Origin: Campylobacter vulpis
Lineage (GTDB): Bacteria > Campylobacterota > Campylobacteria > Campylobacterales > Campylobacteraceae
Direction of reading: 5' to 3'
Assembly: GCF_014217995.1 (NCBI RefSeq)
Contig: NZ_CP041617.1
Span: 1,488,001 to 1,552,000, forward strand
DNA length: 64,000 nucleotides
Below the pieces are notes generated by a model. It was not told the origin of the DNA. It did not search any database and saw only the letters and a program-made list of their open reading frames with translations. A program made the translations under genes and the position numbers. Below, piece by piece: positions 26,512-35,725 of the stretch (positions are counted from its first letter, which is position 1; the number at the start of each line of letters is the position of its first letter).

Positions 26512-27741
26512 TTAAATGATATTAAATTCCTCTTTTAATTCTTCGCAAAGAGTGAAAAAATTCACTCCATCTATGCTTTTATTTTGAGAGAAAAATTTAA
26601 ACATTTCATTAAAACCACTTAAAAGCTCTTTAGATTTCACCCCGTAACTTATAGAAAGTCCAGCCTCAATGAAAGCGGCTAATTTATCGCAATATTTAAG
26701 TGCCTTGCCATCGATTGCCCCAAATTCATCACTATTACAAATGCTTAAACTTCCACTACAAAGCTGGGTTTTACCATTTTTAAAGGTGCGATTTTCAAAT
26801 TCATTTTTCACCCATTTTTCCTCTTCACCCCTACCCTCTCTAATGCCTAAAATATAGGCAAATTCAGCCCTTAAGTGTTCGGGGACAAAGGGTAGAATTT
26901 TATCATTAATGAGTTGCATTTCATAATCATTTATAATAGTGTGAAGTCCGCTTATACCGTATTTTACAGGGCTTATAATATCACGCGTTAAGCTTTCTGG
27001 TAGGTCGTGAAACAAGGCACAATAAAAATTATTTTCTAGCCTTTTATCACAGGCTTTAATGCTAAGAGAGTAAAAATAGCCCAAAATCGCCACAACAAGC
27101 ATATGTCCTAGCACTGCAGTTTCTGGTATGCGAGGTGTTTGTGCCCACCGCTTTTGAAAGCGAAGACGCCCACTTAAATCTACAAGTTTTGCGATTTTTT
27201 GATTGAGGGCGATTTTCCTAGCACCGATAAGCTCATAATAATCTTCCAACTCCTCTTCAACCTTATTTTTAATTTCTTCAATATCACTTAAAAAAGAAGA
27301 AGTTTGATAGATGATATTAAATTCCCAACGCGTGGCAAAATAAGATGCCGCCTTTAAAATCAATCTTTCTTTTGGATAATCACTACCTTTAATATAATTT
27401 TCAAAGCGTTTAAGAAATTCGCCATTTTCAATCTTTTCTATCATAGGCTCTAATACGCTAAAAACCCAGTGATTAACCTCATCTTTTTTTTGACGCACGA
27501 TTTGATGATAGACATCAGGGCGTATGTCAGTAACCGCAACGCGACTTAAAAACTCAAAAATTCCTCCCTCGATAATTACTCTCATATCGACATCTTTTTC
27601 CATTTTAGCGATAAAATAAGCAATAATAAATTTATGCGCTTGTTTGTCAAGCTCGACTAAATTTGCCATTCTAGGATAGTCATTCCAACGGCTAATCGAA
27701 GCAGCTTTGAATATATGCTCTATTAATTTAATATCAATCAT
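26512..27741 (-). CDS. HD-domain phosphohydrolase-like protein
   Basis: A 409-residue soluble protein. Metal-binding residues of an HD domain are in ETAVLGHMLVVAILG and CALFHDLPESLTRDIISPV (HD at about residue 245) with a later D in NSDEFGAIDGKALKYCDKLA, which matches the HD_3 (YfbR-like) type that dephosphorylates nucleotides. The N-terminal 180 residues are a helical extension I do not recognise. Substrate unknown. Convergent with trxB. Confidence 0.75.
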   Translation of the reverse strand: MIDIKLIEHIFKAASISRWNDYPRMANLVELDKQAHKFIIAYFIAKMEKDVDMRVIIEGGIFEFLSRVAVTDIRPDVYHQIVRQKKDEVNHWVFSVLEPMIEKIENGEFLKRFENYIKGSDYPKERLILKAASYFATRWEFNIIYQTSSFLSDIEEIKNKVEEELEDYYELIGARKIALNQKIAKLVDLSGRLRFQKRWAQTPRIPETAVLGHMLVVAILGYFYSLSIKACDKRLENNFYCALFHDLPESLTRDIISPVKYGISGLHTIINDYEMQLINDKILPFVPEHLRAEFAYILGIREGRGEEEKWVKNEFENRTFKNGKTQLCSGSLSICNSDEFGAIDGKALKYCDKLAAFIEAGLSISYGVKSKELLSGFNEMFKFFSQNKSIDGVNFFTLCEELKEEFNII

Positions 27742-27850
27742 TTTTTATCCTTATAATTTAAGGCATTATTATAAATTTTTATGATTTTTTTTGCAAGATG
27801 TCAAATTTTAGAATGATTTGACGATATGCACTAAAATGAAAAGGTAAAAA

Positions 27851-28546
27851 ATGAAAAAAGCTTTATGTGTAATAAGCGGAGGTATGGATAGCACTTTATG
27901 CGCGTATTTGGCGAAGAAAGAGGGTTATGAAATCATCGCTTTGCATTTTGACTATCATCAACGCACAGAAAATAAAGAAAGAAAATGTTTTCATCAAATT
28001 TGTGAGCATTTAGGCGTTTTAAAACGCTATGTTTTAAATGCGAGTTTTCTTAAAGACATAGGCGGAAATGCTTTGGTTGATGAAAATTTTGCCGTGCCTA
28101 AAAATTCCTTACACGAAAGCACTTTGCCTATCACTTATGTGCCTTTTAGAAATGGGGTGTTTTTAAGCATAGCGGCTTCTTTAGCGGAGAAAGAGGGCTG
28201 TGAGGCTCTTTATATCGGCGTGGTGGAGGAGGATAGTAGCGGTTATCCTGATTGTAGTGAAGATTTTATCAAAAAGGCGGAAAGTTTTATCAATGAGGGA
28301 ACGAGCGGGGGATTTAAACTAAGCATTAAAACCCCTTTGGTGCATTTAAATAAAGCTGAAATTGTAAGTCTTGCTTTAAAAGAAAATGTGCCTTTGGAGC
28401 TGACTTGGTCTTGTTATGAGAGTGAAAATGAGGCTTGTGGGGCTTGTGATAGCTGTTTATTAAGGCTAAAGGGCTTTGAAAAAGCGGGTGTGAAAGATAG
28501 GATAAAGTATCAAAACCTCTCCCCAGATGACTGCGGCACACATTAA
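27851..28546 (+). CDS. queC: 7-cyano-7-deazaguanine synthase
   Basis: A 231-residue ATP-dependent enzyme: [20 protein letters not shown] is the PP-loop, [16 protein letters not shown] the family block and [21 protein letters not shown] the zinc-binding Cys set. It makes preQ0 for queuosine. The last dozen codons (ending SPDDCGTH) lie opposite the SRP RNA gene, which explains their unusual composition. Confidence 0.93.
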   Translation: MKKALCVISGGMDSTLCAYLAKKEGYEIIALHFDYHQRTENKERKCFHQICEHLGVLKRYVLNASFLKDIGGNALVDENFAVPKNSLHESTLPITYVPFRNGVFLSIAASLAEKEGCEALYIGVVEEDSSGYPDCSEDFIKKAESFINEGTSGGFKLSIKTPLVHLNKAEIVSLALKENVPLELTWSCYESENEACGACDSCLLRLKGFEKAGVKDRIKYQNLSPDDCGTH

Positions 28547-28619
28547 ATTTAAGTGCTCTGCTGTGTTCCCACCCTGAAGCTTTGCCTAAAGAAAACATTG
28601 CACAGGTCTGAGAAAAGGC
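28516..28619 (-). ncRNA. ffs: Signal recognition particle (4.5S) RNA
   Basis: On the minus strand the apical hairpin reads TCAGG-GTG-GGAA-CAC-AGCAGA (28577-28557), which is the SRP domain IV: conserved asymmetric/symmetric loop bases (CAGG opposite AGCAG) and a GGAA tetraloop. The outer stem pairs CCTTTTCTCAGA (28618-28607) with TCTGGGGAGAGG (28527-28516). This gives a small bacterial SRP RNA of about 104 nt that binds Ffh. Ends are estimated from the outer stem. It overlaps the queC 3' end. Confidence 0.85.
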
Positions 28620-28677
28620 GATCAAATTATAATGATTTTGCCTTAAAAAGCGTTGAGTTATTAAAAATTTAATTTTG

Positions 28678-28693
28678 TTTTTTTTTTTTTTTT
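28678..28693 (+). repeat. Poly-T tract of 16 in the hemerythrin promoter region
   Basis: Sixteen consecutive T lie 55 nt before the hemerythrin ATG and just upstream of a TATTAAATAATATATAAAAT stretch that could hold the -10 box. Length variation would change promoter spacing. Confidence 0.7.
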
Positions 28694-28748
28694 GATAAAA
28701 TATATTAAATAATATATAAAATCGATTAGATTGAATAAAGGATTAATA

Positions 28749-29450
28749 ATGAACAAAAAGATTGATTGGACTAAGGAATTTAGCATTAACAATTACACGC
28801 TTGATAAGCAACACGAGCTTATATTTGACATCACAATTCGTGCCAATGAACTTGCTAAAGAGGTTTTAGAGCATTATGATGACTCCTTGCAAGAGGAACT
28901 TAAAAAGACGATTATAAAGCTTTTTGACTATATTAAAATTCATTTTAAAGATGAAGAAAATTATATGAAAGAGATTGATTTTCCATTATTAGAGGAACAT
29001 AAGGCTTCTCATAGATTTTTAGTGGAAAAAACGAAAGAAATTTTAAATTATTCTAAAGATCCTCAAAATTTCGCAAAAGAGCTTGCCATTTTGACAAAAG
29101 ACTGGATTGCAAAGCATTTTTGCGTTGATGATAAGTGGATTGATACTTACAAATACAAAGCACTTCATCTTAATGAAGTGCATTTTAGCCTAGAAACCTA
29201 CAAAACTTTACACACTTTAAGAAATCCTGCCTTAGAACAAGAAGAATGCTTTAAATATCTTTGTGCGTGTGAGGATAAAATTCACCAAATGCCAAGAAGC
29301 ATACACGAAGAACTTATGACAGAAAAAGGCTTTTTAAAATGCGAAACTTGTGGGCAAATTTTGGTTTATTTAGAAAAAGAAGAGGAGGAGCTTAAAAGCC
29401 TTAAGGATTTAGAACAAGAATTTGAAATGATAGGAAAAAGCAATGTTTGA
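28749..29450 (+). CDS. Bacteriohemerythrin
   Basis: A 233-residue protein with a full hemerythrin domain (about 1-135): DKQHELIFD, IHFKDEENYM, LLEEHKASHRFL and HFCVDDKW supply the His/Glu/Asp ligands of the di-iron, O2-binding centre. A second C-terminal region has a CETCGQ pair. ATG at 28749 is used (AAAGGA upstream); the longer frame begins only with TTG. Related to Cj0045c-type proteins, possibly an oxygen store or sensor in a microaerophile. It overlaps the next gene by 8 nt. Confidence 0.85.
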   Translation: MNKKIDWTKEFSINNYTLDKQHELIFDITIRANELAKEVLEHYDDSLQEELKKTIIKLFDYIKIHFKDEENYMKEIDFPLLEEHKASHRFLVEKTKEILNYSKDPQNFAKELAILTKDWIAKHFCVDDKWIDTYKYKALHLNEVHFSLETYKTLHTLRNPALEQEECFKYLCACEDKIHQMPRSIHEELMTEKGFLKCETCGQILVYLEKEEEELKSLKDLEQEFEMIGKSNV

Positions 29451-31275
29451 AAATAAAATTTTGCAAGTAGCAAACCCCTTTGAAACTTTAAAATTTGAAC
29501 AAGAAAATTATGATTTTAAGTTGGATTTTCGCATTTTAGACTTTAACACTTTTTGTATCAAAAGAAACCCTGAAAGAAGTAAAAGTTATACGCAAAATGA
29601 GCTTGAAGTGTTTTATTCTAATGATTTTTTTGTAAAAAATTATGATGAATTTTATCAAAAATTTAAAATAGAAATTTTTACTAAAGCAGAAGAAAATCCT
29701 TTCAAATTTTCCTTAAAGACTAATGCAAATTTAACCCTTTTAAAAGCGTGTTTGGACTATGAGAAATTTGACCCGACTTTAGATTTAAAAGAGAATTTAA
29801 GACAGGCTTTGTATAAAATTTTGATTAAAAATCAATTTCTTCTTCTTCGCTTGGATAAAGAATTGGAAGCACATTTAGACCAGTGCGTTTCTTTGCTGAA
29901 AGAAAACAAGGCTAAGGGTTTTGAATTTGTAGTGGCACAAGGTGTTGATAAAATCGAACATCAAAAAGCACAACTCATCTTTTATCGTAATGTAGGAGAA
30001 ACCGCAAGCGAAGATAGAGGCTATGATGAAAGAGATTATACTCAGCCCGTGGAGAAAGATGAGCTTTTATTTGAATTTATTCATAAAAAGATAGGAAAAG
30101 AGGGAAGAAATTTAAAAGGAGAACTTCTTACACTCGAGCCTTTGAAGAAGATAGCAAATAGCATTATTTTAAAAGATGAGAGCATTTATGCTACAAATTT
30201 GCCAGATAAAACGCAGTATTTTAGTGCAAAGTATGGTTTTTTGACTAAGGACATTGAGGGCTTTAGTGTGAGTAATTCTTTAAAGGTTTCAAGAGTGGAT
30301 TTAAAAAATACAGGATCAATTAAAACAGATTTAGATAAGGAGATTAATGTAGAAGTTTCAAATAAAAATTTCAATGATGATGCGGTAAAATCGGGCATAG
30401 TTAGTATAAAAGTCGCTAATGTTAATATCGAGGGACATGTGGGAGCAACAGAACTAAAAGCCACTAAAATTCAAATTTCAGGTGCGACACACGCAAAGTC
30501 AAAAATTTACGTACAAAGTGCCTTTATAGCTAATCACAAGGGTTTTTTTGAGGGCGATGTTGTTTTTATTAAAAATTTAGAGCGTGGTAAAATCAAGGCA
30601 AAAAATGTCTATGTAAAACACTGCATCGCATCTAAAATAGAAGCGGATAATATTTTTATTGAAGATTTATTTACAGATAGTAAGCTCTATCCTAAGAAAA
30701 ATTTAATTATTCTTAAAAATATGAAGTCAAATAACCGCATTAAGGTTTCTCCAGAAACCTTAATCAATAATGAATATAAGGACGAAATGGAAGAACTTAG
30801 AGCCTTACTTCATAAACTTGATACTAAATTGACAAATTTAATAAAACAAAAACAAAATTTATATCTTTATCTCGTGCAAAATCAAACTAAGATTATTAAA
30901 ATCAAAAAATCAAAAGACCCCCAAGAAATCGAAATAAAACTTATGGCGATTTATGATGATATTTTAAAGAAATATGAAAGAAGCACCTTAGAATATCAAC
31001 AGCTCGTAAAATTAAAACACGAGATTAAAAGAAAGCTTAAAAGTCTTTCAAATATGGTCTTTGAAGCAAAAATTTATATCCAAAGTCAGCCAAAAGAAGT
31101 GGATAATATCTTAGAATTTGTTTCAAATTCAAAAAGTTTTTATTTAGAGCTTAACCAAACAGGGCTTTATAATTTTTGCGAAGATAAAATCAAGCGTCAA
31201 ATAGAATATGATGAAAATGAAATAGAAATGCTTAAAGCACCTTTTTTGGAATTTTTAGAAGAAGAAAATTCATAA
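29443..31275 (+). CDS. DUF342/FapA-domain protein
   Basis: A 610-residue protein. The middle (about 230-430) holds the repeated beta-structure of the flagellar assembly protein A / DUF342 family: RNLKGELLTLEPLKK, VNIEGHVGATELKATKIQI, AFIANHKGFFEGDVVFIKNL and VYVKHCIASKIEADNIFIED. It is followed by a long coiled-coil region (440-560). In Vibrio FapA helps place the polar flagellum; the role here is inferred from family. Its start lies within the hemerythrin gene. Confidence 0.75.
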   Translation: MFENKILQVANPFETLKFEQENYDFKLDFRILDFNTFCIKRNPERSKSYTQNELEVFYSNDFFVKNYDEFYQKFKIEIFTKAEENPFKFSLKTNANLTLLKACLDYEKFDPTLDLKENLRQALYKILIKNQFLLLRLDKELEAHLDQCVSLLKENKAKGFEFVVAQGVDKIEHQKAQLIFYRNVGETASEDRGYDERDYTQPVEKDELLFEFIHKKIGKEGRNLKGELLTLEPLKKIANSIILKDESIYATNLPDKTQYFSAKYGFLTKDIEGFSVSNSLKVSRVDLKNTGSIKTDLDKEINVEVSNKNFNDDAVKSGIVSIKVANVNIEGHVGATELKATKIQISGATHAKSKIYVQSAFIANHKGFFEGDVVFIKNLERGKIKAKNVYVKHCIASKIEADNIFIEDLFTDSKLYPKKNLIILKNMKSNNRIKVSPETLINNEYKDEMEELRALLHKLDTKLTNLIKQKQNLYLYLVQNQTKIIKIKKSKDPQEIEIKLMAIYDDILKKYERSTLEYQQLVKLKHEIKRKLKSLSNMVFEAKIYIQSQPKEVDNILEFVSNSKSFYLELNQTGLYNFCEDKIKRQIEYDENEIEMLKAPFLEFLEEENS

Positions 31276-31884
31276 ACCCTGTTTAATTAGTTTATAAATT
31301 TTAGAAATTTCTTCATCATCAAAAATGGAGCAATTTTTCTTCTCATAAAAAATTTCAAGTTTTTGGTGTGAAAATTCATAAGAAAAAGCACAAAAATCGT
31401 GCGAAGGTAAAAAGGCTCTTAAAAGCGTGATATTGCCTTTAATTTTTTCATCACACGCAAAGCAAATGAAGTCTTTATGCAGCCTCCCCTCAAATTCTAA
31501 AATTCTCACATAGGCATCAAGGATAACTCTTTTTGGATTTTGCTTTGAAAAGCGTTTAGCACACTCATCAAGTAGGTCAAAATAAAAGCTATCAAGCTCA
31601 TTTACCTCCTTTAAATGCCCATATAAAAGGCGGATAAATTCCTGCCAAAAAAGCATTTTTTCCCTATCTAAAATCCACGAAAAACCTAAATGAAGCACAT
31701 CTTTAAGACGCGGAAGAAAGGTGGAGTTTTCTTCTAGAGCAAAGTCGATTTTATAGCCATTTAGTATGCTTGAGTGTCTTAATCCATAAAATCTATAAGT
31801 CTTTAAAAGTGCCTTAGAGCTTAAAATATAGACGATCAAATCCTCGTCTCTAACCCTTTGTGTATGTAAAATGAAGCCTTGCAA
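31270..31884 (-). CDS. recO: DNA repair protein RecO
   Basis: A 204-residue protein with an N-terminal OB-like domain (MQGFILHTQRVRDEDLIVYI), then a helical domain with LDECAKRFSKQN, and a CFACD zinc-like pair near residue 142. RecO loads RecA with RecR. This is the short epsilonproteobacterial form. Its end overlaps the convergent FapA-domain gene by 6 nt. Confidence 0.82.
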   Translation of the reverse strand: MQGFILHTQRVRDEDLIVYILSSKALLKTYRFYGLRHSSILNGYKIDFALEENSTFLPRLKDVLHLGFSWILDREKMLFWQEFIRLLYGHLKEVNELDSFYFDLLDECAKRFSKQNPKRVILDAYVRILEFEGRLHKDFICFACDEKIKGNITLLRAFLPSHDFCAFSYEFSHQKLEIFYEKKNCSIFDDEEISKIYKLIKQGL

Positions 31885-31899
31885 ATGAAGCCTTTAAAA

Positions 31900-31975
31900 T
31901 GGTGGCTCCGATTGGACTCGAACCAACGACCACTACCATGTCAAGGTAGTGCTCTACCAACTGAGCTACGGAACC
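31900..31975 (-). tRNA. tRNA-Val (GAC)
   Basis: A 76-nt tRNA with encoded CCA; acceptor GGTTCCG pairs with CGGAGCC (one G-U), anticodon loop TTGACAT gives GAC. Confidence 0.93.
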
Positions 31976-31977
31976 AC

Positions 31978-32053
31978 TGGTGGAGCATAGCGGGCTCGAA
32001 CCGCTGACCCCGACGCTGCCAGCGTCGTGCTCTCCCAGCTGAGCTAATGCCCC
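31978..32053 (-). tRNA. tRNA-Ala (GGC)
   Basis: A 76-nt tRNA with encoded CCA; acceptor GGGGCAT pairs with ATGCTCC, anticodon loop CTGGCAG gives GGC. Two nt separate it from tRNA-Val, so the pair is cotranscribed. Confidence 0.93.
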
Positions 32054-32067
32054 ACAAAAAACGCAAA

Positions 32068-32568
32068 TTATGCCGAATTTTTGCTTAAATTTTGTTTTAA
32101 AAAATCCTCAATTTCATTTTGCTTACTTGTTTTTAAAATGCGAATTTGCTTAAAAAGTAAGCCAAGATTAATCAAGCCTAAAACAAGTAAAATTAAATTT
32201 GCGCTGAGTAAGATAAGATAAAGCAAAGCAAAGGAATTAAAAGCGGCAAAAAAGACAAAAAGCAAGGCAAAAATTCCTAAAAAACATAAAAAAATATAAT
32301 GTTTTATTTTAGCCTCTTTAAAATTATCTTCTTTTTGAGTGAGATTGCGAAAAAGCGTGATTTTACTCCCTAAATTACAAAGTAAAATTTTGTCATTTTC
32401 TTTAAAATGATAGCTTTTTTTGCTTGTATAATTAAAGCTTTCAGCGTTTGGATTTAAGGTATCTTGCTTAGAATTTAGCGTATAAAGGGGGTGATTTATC
32501 TCAACGCTTTTAAGCGTGATAAATCTTAAATCACTCCTTGCATAATTATAAAAGTTCGTAAATTCCAT
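32068..32568 (-). CDS. Small membrane protein downstream of ribD
   Basis: A 166-residue protein with a hydrophilic N-terminal 90 residues and two adjacent membrane segments (HYIFLCFLGIFALLFVFFAA, then LLYLILLSANLILLVLGLIN). The KENDKILLCNLGSKITLFRN stretch looks like a small beta domain. It overlaps ribD by 23 nt. No family recognised; a conserved gene next to ribD exists in campylobacters. Confidence 0.65.
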   Translation of the reverse strand: MEFTNFYNYARSDLRFITLKSVEINHPLYTLNSKQDTLNPNAESFNYTSKKSYHFKENDKILLCNLGSKITLFRNLTQKEDNFKEAKIKHYIFLCFLGIFALLFVFFAAFNSFALLYLILLSANLILLVLGLINLGLLFKQIRILKTSKQNEIEDFLKQNLSKNSA

Positions 32569-33529
32569 AACTATCCTCCTTAAAATCTCCTCTAAAAAGG
32601 GGCTTTAGCTCCAAATCAAGCTTAACATTTTCTTCTTTATTAAACTTCGCATTATGAAAGATTAAAAACATATCCATTTGCTCCTTAAGGCTTTTTAAAA
32701 ACTCCGCCCCGCCCTCATACATTAAAAATTTCGCATTTTGTGGGATTTGGGTAAAAATTTGGCGATTTTCGACCTTAAAAGCGGGGATAGTTTTATCAAA
32801 GCTTTCTAAATTTTGGCGACTTAAAATGCAAAGATTTGGCGCTTTCCCTCCACAAAGTCTTGAATCTAAAATGGGGCGATCTTTTCTTAGCGTTTCTCCT
32901 CCAACGACTAAGAAATCGATGATTGAGCGAATTTGATGCGCATAGGTGTGGCTTGTTTCGTTACTGACAAATTTACCCAAAGCACTGCCATTAAGACTTA
33001 AAGCAAGTTTAAAAAGCTTGAAAGTGCCTTTTTGCCATTTTAAAAAGGGCTTTAAAAGCTCCCTGCCCTCTTTTTCTAAAATTCCCATTTCGACTAAAAT
33101 GCCATTTTGTTTTAAAAGCTCTGCCCCACCGCTTGCGATTTTATTTTCATCTTTCACGCTTACAAAAACTTTTTTAAATTTAAGTGTGCTAAAAAGCTTC
33201 GCACAAGGTGGGGTTTTGCCCTGATGTGCGCAAGGCTCTAAGGTAACAAAAGCAGTGGCGTTTTGAAGTAAGTTTTGATGATTTTTAAGAATAAATTCGT
33301 GCAGGGCATTTGGCTCTTTAGGAAAGCTAAATTCAGGCTTTAAAAGCCTTAAAGCCTCTTTAATGGCGTTTAATTCGGCGTGAGGTTGTCCTTGCTTTTC
33401 GTGGGCTTTTATGCTTAAAATTTTACCATTTTTATCAAGAATAACACAACCAACTGCGGGATTAGGGTAGGTTAAAAACTGATATTTCCACGCCTCTTTT
33501 AAGGCTAAATTCATATAAAATTCTTCCAT
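32546..33529 (-). CDS. ribD: Riboflavin biosynthesis deaminase/reductase
   Basis: A 327-residue bifunctional enzyme. The deaminase half has HAELNAIKEAL and TLEPCAHQGKTPPCAKLF (zinc ligands). The reductase half has FKLALSLNGSALGKFVSNE and VGGETLRKDRPILDSRL. It carries out two consecutive steps of riboflavin synthesis. It begins right after the stop of the upstream glycosyltransferase, so the three minus-strand genes form one unit. Confidence 0.92.
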   Translation of the reverse strand: MEEFYMNLALKEAWKYQFLTYPNPAVGCVILDKNGKILSIKAHEKQGQPHAELNAIKEALRLLKPEFSFPKEPNALHEFILKNHQNLLQNATAFVTLEPCAHQGKTPPCAKLFSTLKFKKVFVSVKDENKIASGGAELLKQNGILVEMGILEKEGRELLKPFLKWQKGTFKLFKLALSLNGSALGKFVSNETSHTYAHQIRSIIDFLVVGGETLRKDRPILDSRLCGGKAPNLCILSRQNLESFDKTIPAFKVENRQIFTQIPQNAKFLMYEGGAEFLKSLKEQMDMFLIFHNAKFNKEENVKLDLELKPLFRGDFKEDSYGIYELL

Positions 33530-34507
33530 TTAAAGCCTTTTTAAAAAAAGTAAAAATCGCTCTAAGCTAAAGAGTTTTGGGCGATAATCGTTAAATAAAA
33601 TGGAGTAAGTGTCAAGATTTATCTCATATTTGTGGCATAAGCTTTCATAAAGCTCAAGCAAAGACTTTCCATAAGGGCTTAAATTTTCGTCTTTAAAATA
33701 GCATTTTTGCTCTAAAATTTGGGCGTTTTGTTTGTAGCGTCTAAAATAAGAACGCAGTCTGTTTCTGCCGTGATGAATGTGAAAAATCACTCTTTTTTCA
33801 AAAAAATACGGCAAGCAAAAATGTGCAAGATATTTACGAAAACCACTTGAAAGCATAGGGGCTTTATAAAAGACATTGTCCATTAAATCCTTGCTTGGTG
33901 TCAAAGCTTTTTTAAATAAAGCAAGGCGTAGCATAAAGTCAAAATCCTCCCCCCCACGCCCCCTAAAATTCTCATCAAAGCCCTTAATAGCAATATAATC
34001 AGCCCTTTTCATAAAAATGCAAGCACTAGGCACGGCAAGGCTTATAAATAAGTCTTTTTTGTAGCTCACAAAAGCATCAAAAAGCTCCTGACGACTCTTT
34101 TTTAAAACAGCTCTTGAACCCTTAGGTGAAAGATAAAGGCAGGGTAAAAACATAAATTCACTTTGACCATTTGCAAGTTCTTTCACGCAGCTTAAATTTA
34201 CCTCCTCATCAAGCAAACAATCCACATCCATTAAATAAATATATTCACAAGAGCTAAGTTTAAAAGCCTCATTTCTTAGCAAGGCTTGACAAATAAGCTC
34301 TTTATAAAAGGGCTTAGAGGCTAGTTTGGCATTTTTGTGCGGTGCAATGAGTTTTTTAAGTTTTTTATCATACAAACTACCCCTATCATTATGCCCGAAA
34401 ATAAGCTCCGTGCTTTCATCTGCTCTTTGTAAAATGAGTTTTACTTTTTTGAGTATATCAAAGGGGCGGAGTTTTAAATCCACAGGGATAATAATGCTAT
34501 ATTTCAT
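33530..34507 (-). CDS. GT-A type glycosyltransferase, probably for capsule
   Basis: A 325-residue protein opening with MKYSIIIPVDLKLRPFDILK and carrying the metal-binding D-x-D (YIYLMDVDCLLDEEV) and the acceptor-side GFDENFRGRGGEDFDFMLRL, a block shared with chondroitin-polymerase-like galactosyl/GalNAc transferases. No signal or membrane segment. It is divergent from kpsC-kpsS with a short shared promoter region, which supports a capsule role. Donor and acceptor unknown. Confidence 0.75.
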   Translation of the reverse strand: MKYSIIIPVDLKLRPFDILKKVKLILQRADESTELIFGHNDRGSLYDKKLKKLIAPHKNAKLASKPFYKELICQALLRNEAFKLSSCEYIYLMDVDCLLDEEVNLSCVKELANGQSEFMFLPCLYLSPKGSRAVLKKSRQELFDAFVSYKKDLFISLAVPSACIFMKRADYIAIKGFDENFRGRGGEDFDFMLRLALFKKALTPSKDLMDNVFYKAPMLSSGFRKYLAHFCLPYFFEKRVIFHIHHGRNRLRSYFRRYKQNAQILEQKCYFKDENLSPYGKSLLELYESLCHKYEINLDTYSILFNDYRPKLFSLERFLLFLKRL

Positions 34508-34596
34508 ACTTTTCCTTTTGGGCGAAATTATAACAAAACTTAAATTTACTAAATAGATAGTTTTAAAAGTTATAATACAAAGAATTTGTTAAAAGG

Positions 34597-35715
34597 GTGT
34601 GGGTGCGAGAGAATTTTAGTAATCATCGTCTTTTTTTTCTTGGTTTTACTTTATGGAAGCGTTCTTTTGTAAAGGCGTTTTTTAAGGCTAAGAGTATGCA
34701 CTTTTTAAATTCCTTAAGGGAGCTTGAGAAATTTAAATTAAGCGATGATGATGTGTTTTTGATCTGGGGCAAACGCCTAGAAAAAGAAGACTTAAAAACA
34801 CAAATTGCGAAACAAAACGCAAATTTAAAACCAAAAATTTGCTTTGTAGAAGACGGCTTTATCCGCTCTGTTTCTTTAGGGTCTGACTTGACACGTCCTT
34901 TTTCTTTAGTAGTGGATAGCAAGGGACTTTACATCGACGCTTCAACTCCTAGTGATTTAGAGGAACTTTTACAAAATCATAGCTTTGATGAGGGACTTTT
35001 AAAAAGAGCAAAAGACTTAATCGACAAATTAAGACTTTATAAAATTTCAAAATACAACACCTTAAAACACGAAAATTTGCATTTTAAGGCTAAAAAGGGG
35101 CAAAAAATTATCCTAATCCCCGCACAAGTTGAAGATGATGCCTCTATGCTTTTAGGAAGTGGGGGGCTTGATACCTTGCAATTTATCCAAAAAGTAAGAG
35201 AGGAAAATCCTAACGCCCATCTTGTTTTTAAACCTCACCCCGATGTTTTAAGTGGAAATCGTAAGGGCTTAAAAGATGAAAAAACCATTTTGCGAATTTG
35301 TGATGAAATGCTGCGTCATTCAAGTATTCATAGTGCCATAGAAGCAAGTGATGAAGTGCATACCATTACCTCAACTGCTGGTTTTGATGCACTTTTAAGA
35401 GGAAAAAAAGTTGTTGTTTATGGCACTCCTTTTTATGCGGGCTGGGGACTAAGTGAGGATAAGGTCGAAATTAAACGCCGCACTAGAAAACTAAGCATTG
35501 AGGAGCTTGTAGCTGGGGTTTTGATTCTTTATCCGCTTTATTTACATCCTAAGACGAGGAATTTATGTGAGGTTGAGCTAAGTTTAGAGATAATCACGCA
35601 AATGCAAAAGGCGTATTTTTCAAAATTCTATATTAAATGGGGGATAGATTCTAGAAATTATGCTTTAAGAAAACTAAGACGCACTTGGGAAACAATGAAA
35701 GGTTTTAAAAAATGA
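34597..35715 (+). CDS. kpsC: KpsC-type capsule Kdo transferase, single module
   Basis: A 372-residue protein. FVEDGFIRSVSLGSDL, PAQVEDDASMLLGSGG, FKPHPDVLSGNRKG, DEVHTITSTAGFDALLRGKK and TPFYAGWGLSED are the hallmarks of a KpsC Kdo-transferase module. Typical KpsC (about 675-690 residues) has two such modules adding alternating Kdo residues to the capsule lipid linker; only one is present here, with no second copy beside it. It starts with GTG; 34603 is an equally good GTG with better spacing from AAAAGGG. kpsS follows 10 nt later. Confidence 0.85.
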   Translation: MWVRENFSNHRLFFLGFTLWKRSFVKAFFKAKSMHFLNSLRELEKFKLSDDDVFLIWGKRLEKEDLKTQIAKQNANLKPKICFVEDGFIRSVSLGSDLTRPFSLVVDSKGLYIDASTPSDLEELLQNHSFDEGLLKRAKDLIDKLRLYKISKYNTLKHENLHFKAKKGQKIILIPAQVEDDASMLLGSGGLDTLQFIQKVREENPNAHLVFKPHPDVLSGNRKGLKDEKTILRICDEMLRHSSIHSAIEASDEVHTITSTAGFDALLRGKKVVVYGTPFYAGWGLSEDKVEIKRRTRKLSIEELVAGVLILYPLYLHPKTRNLCEVELSLEIITQMQKAYFSKFYIKWGIDSRNYALRKLRRTWETMKGFKK

Positions 35716-35725
35716 GGGTAAAAGT

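Noticed and set aside
28326-28625. A 99-codon minus-strand frame over queC
   Set aside because: Its first part is the SRP RNA and the rest is antisense to conserved queC sequence.
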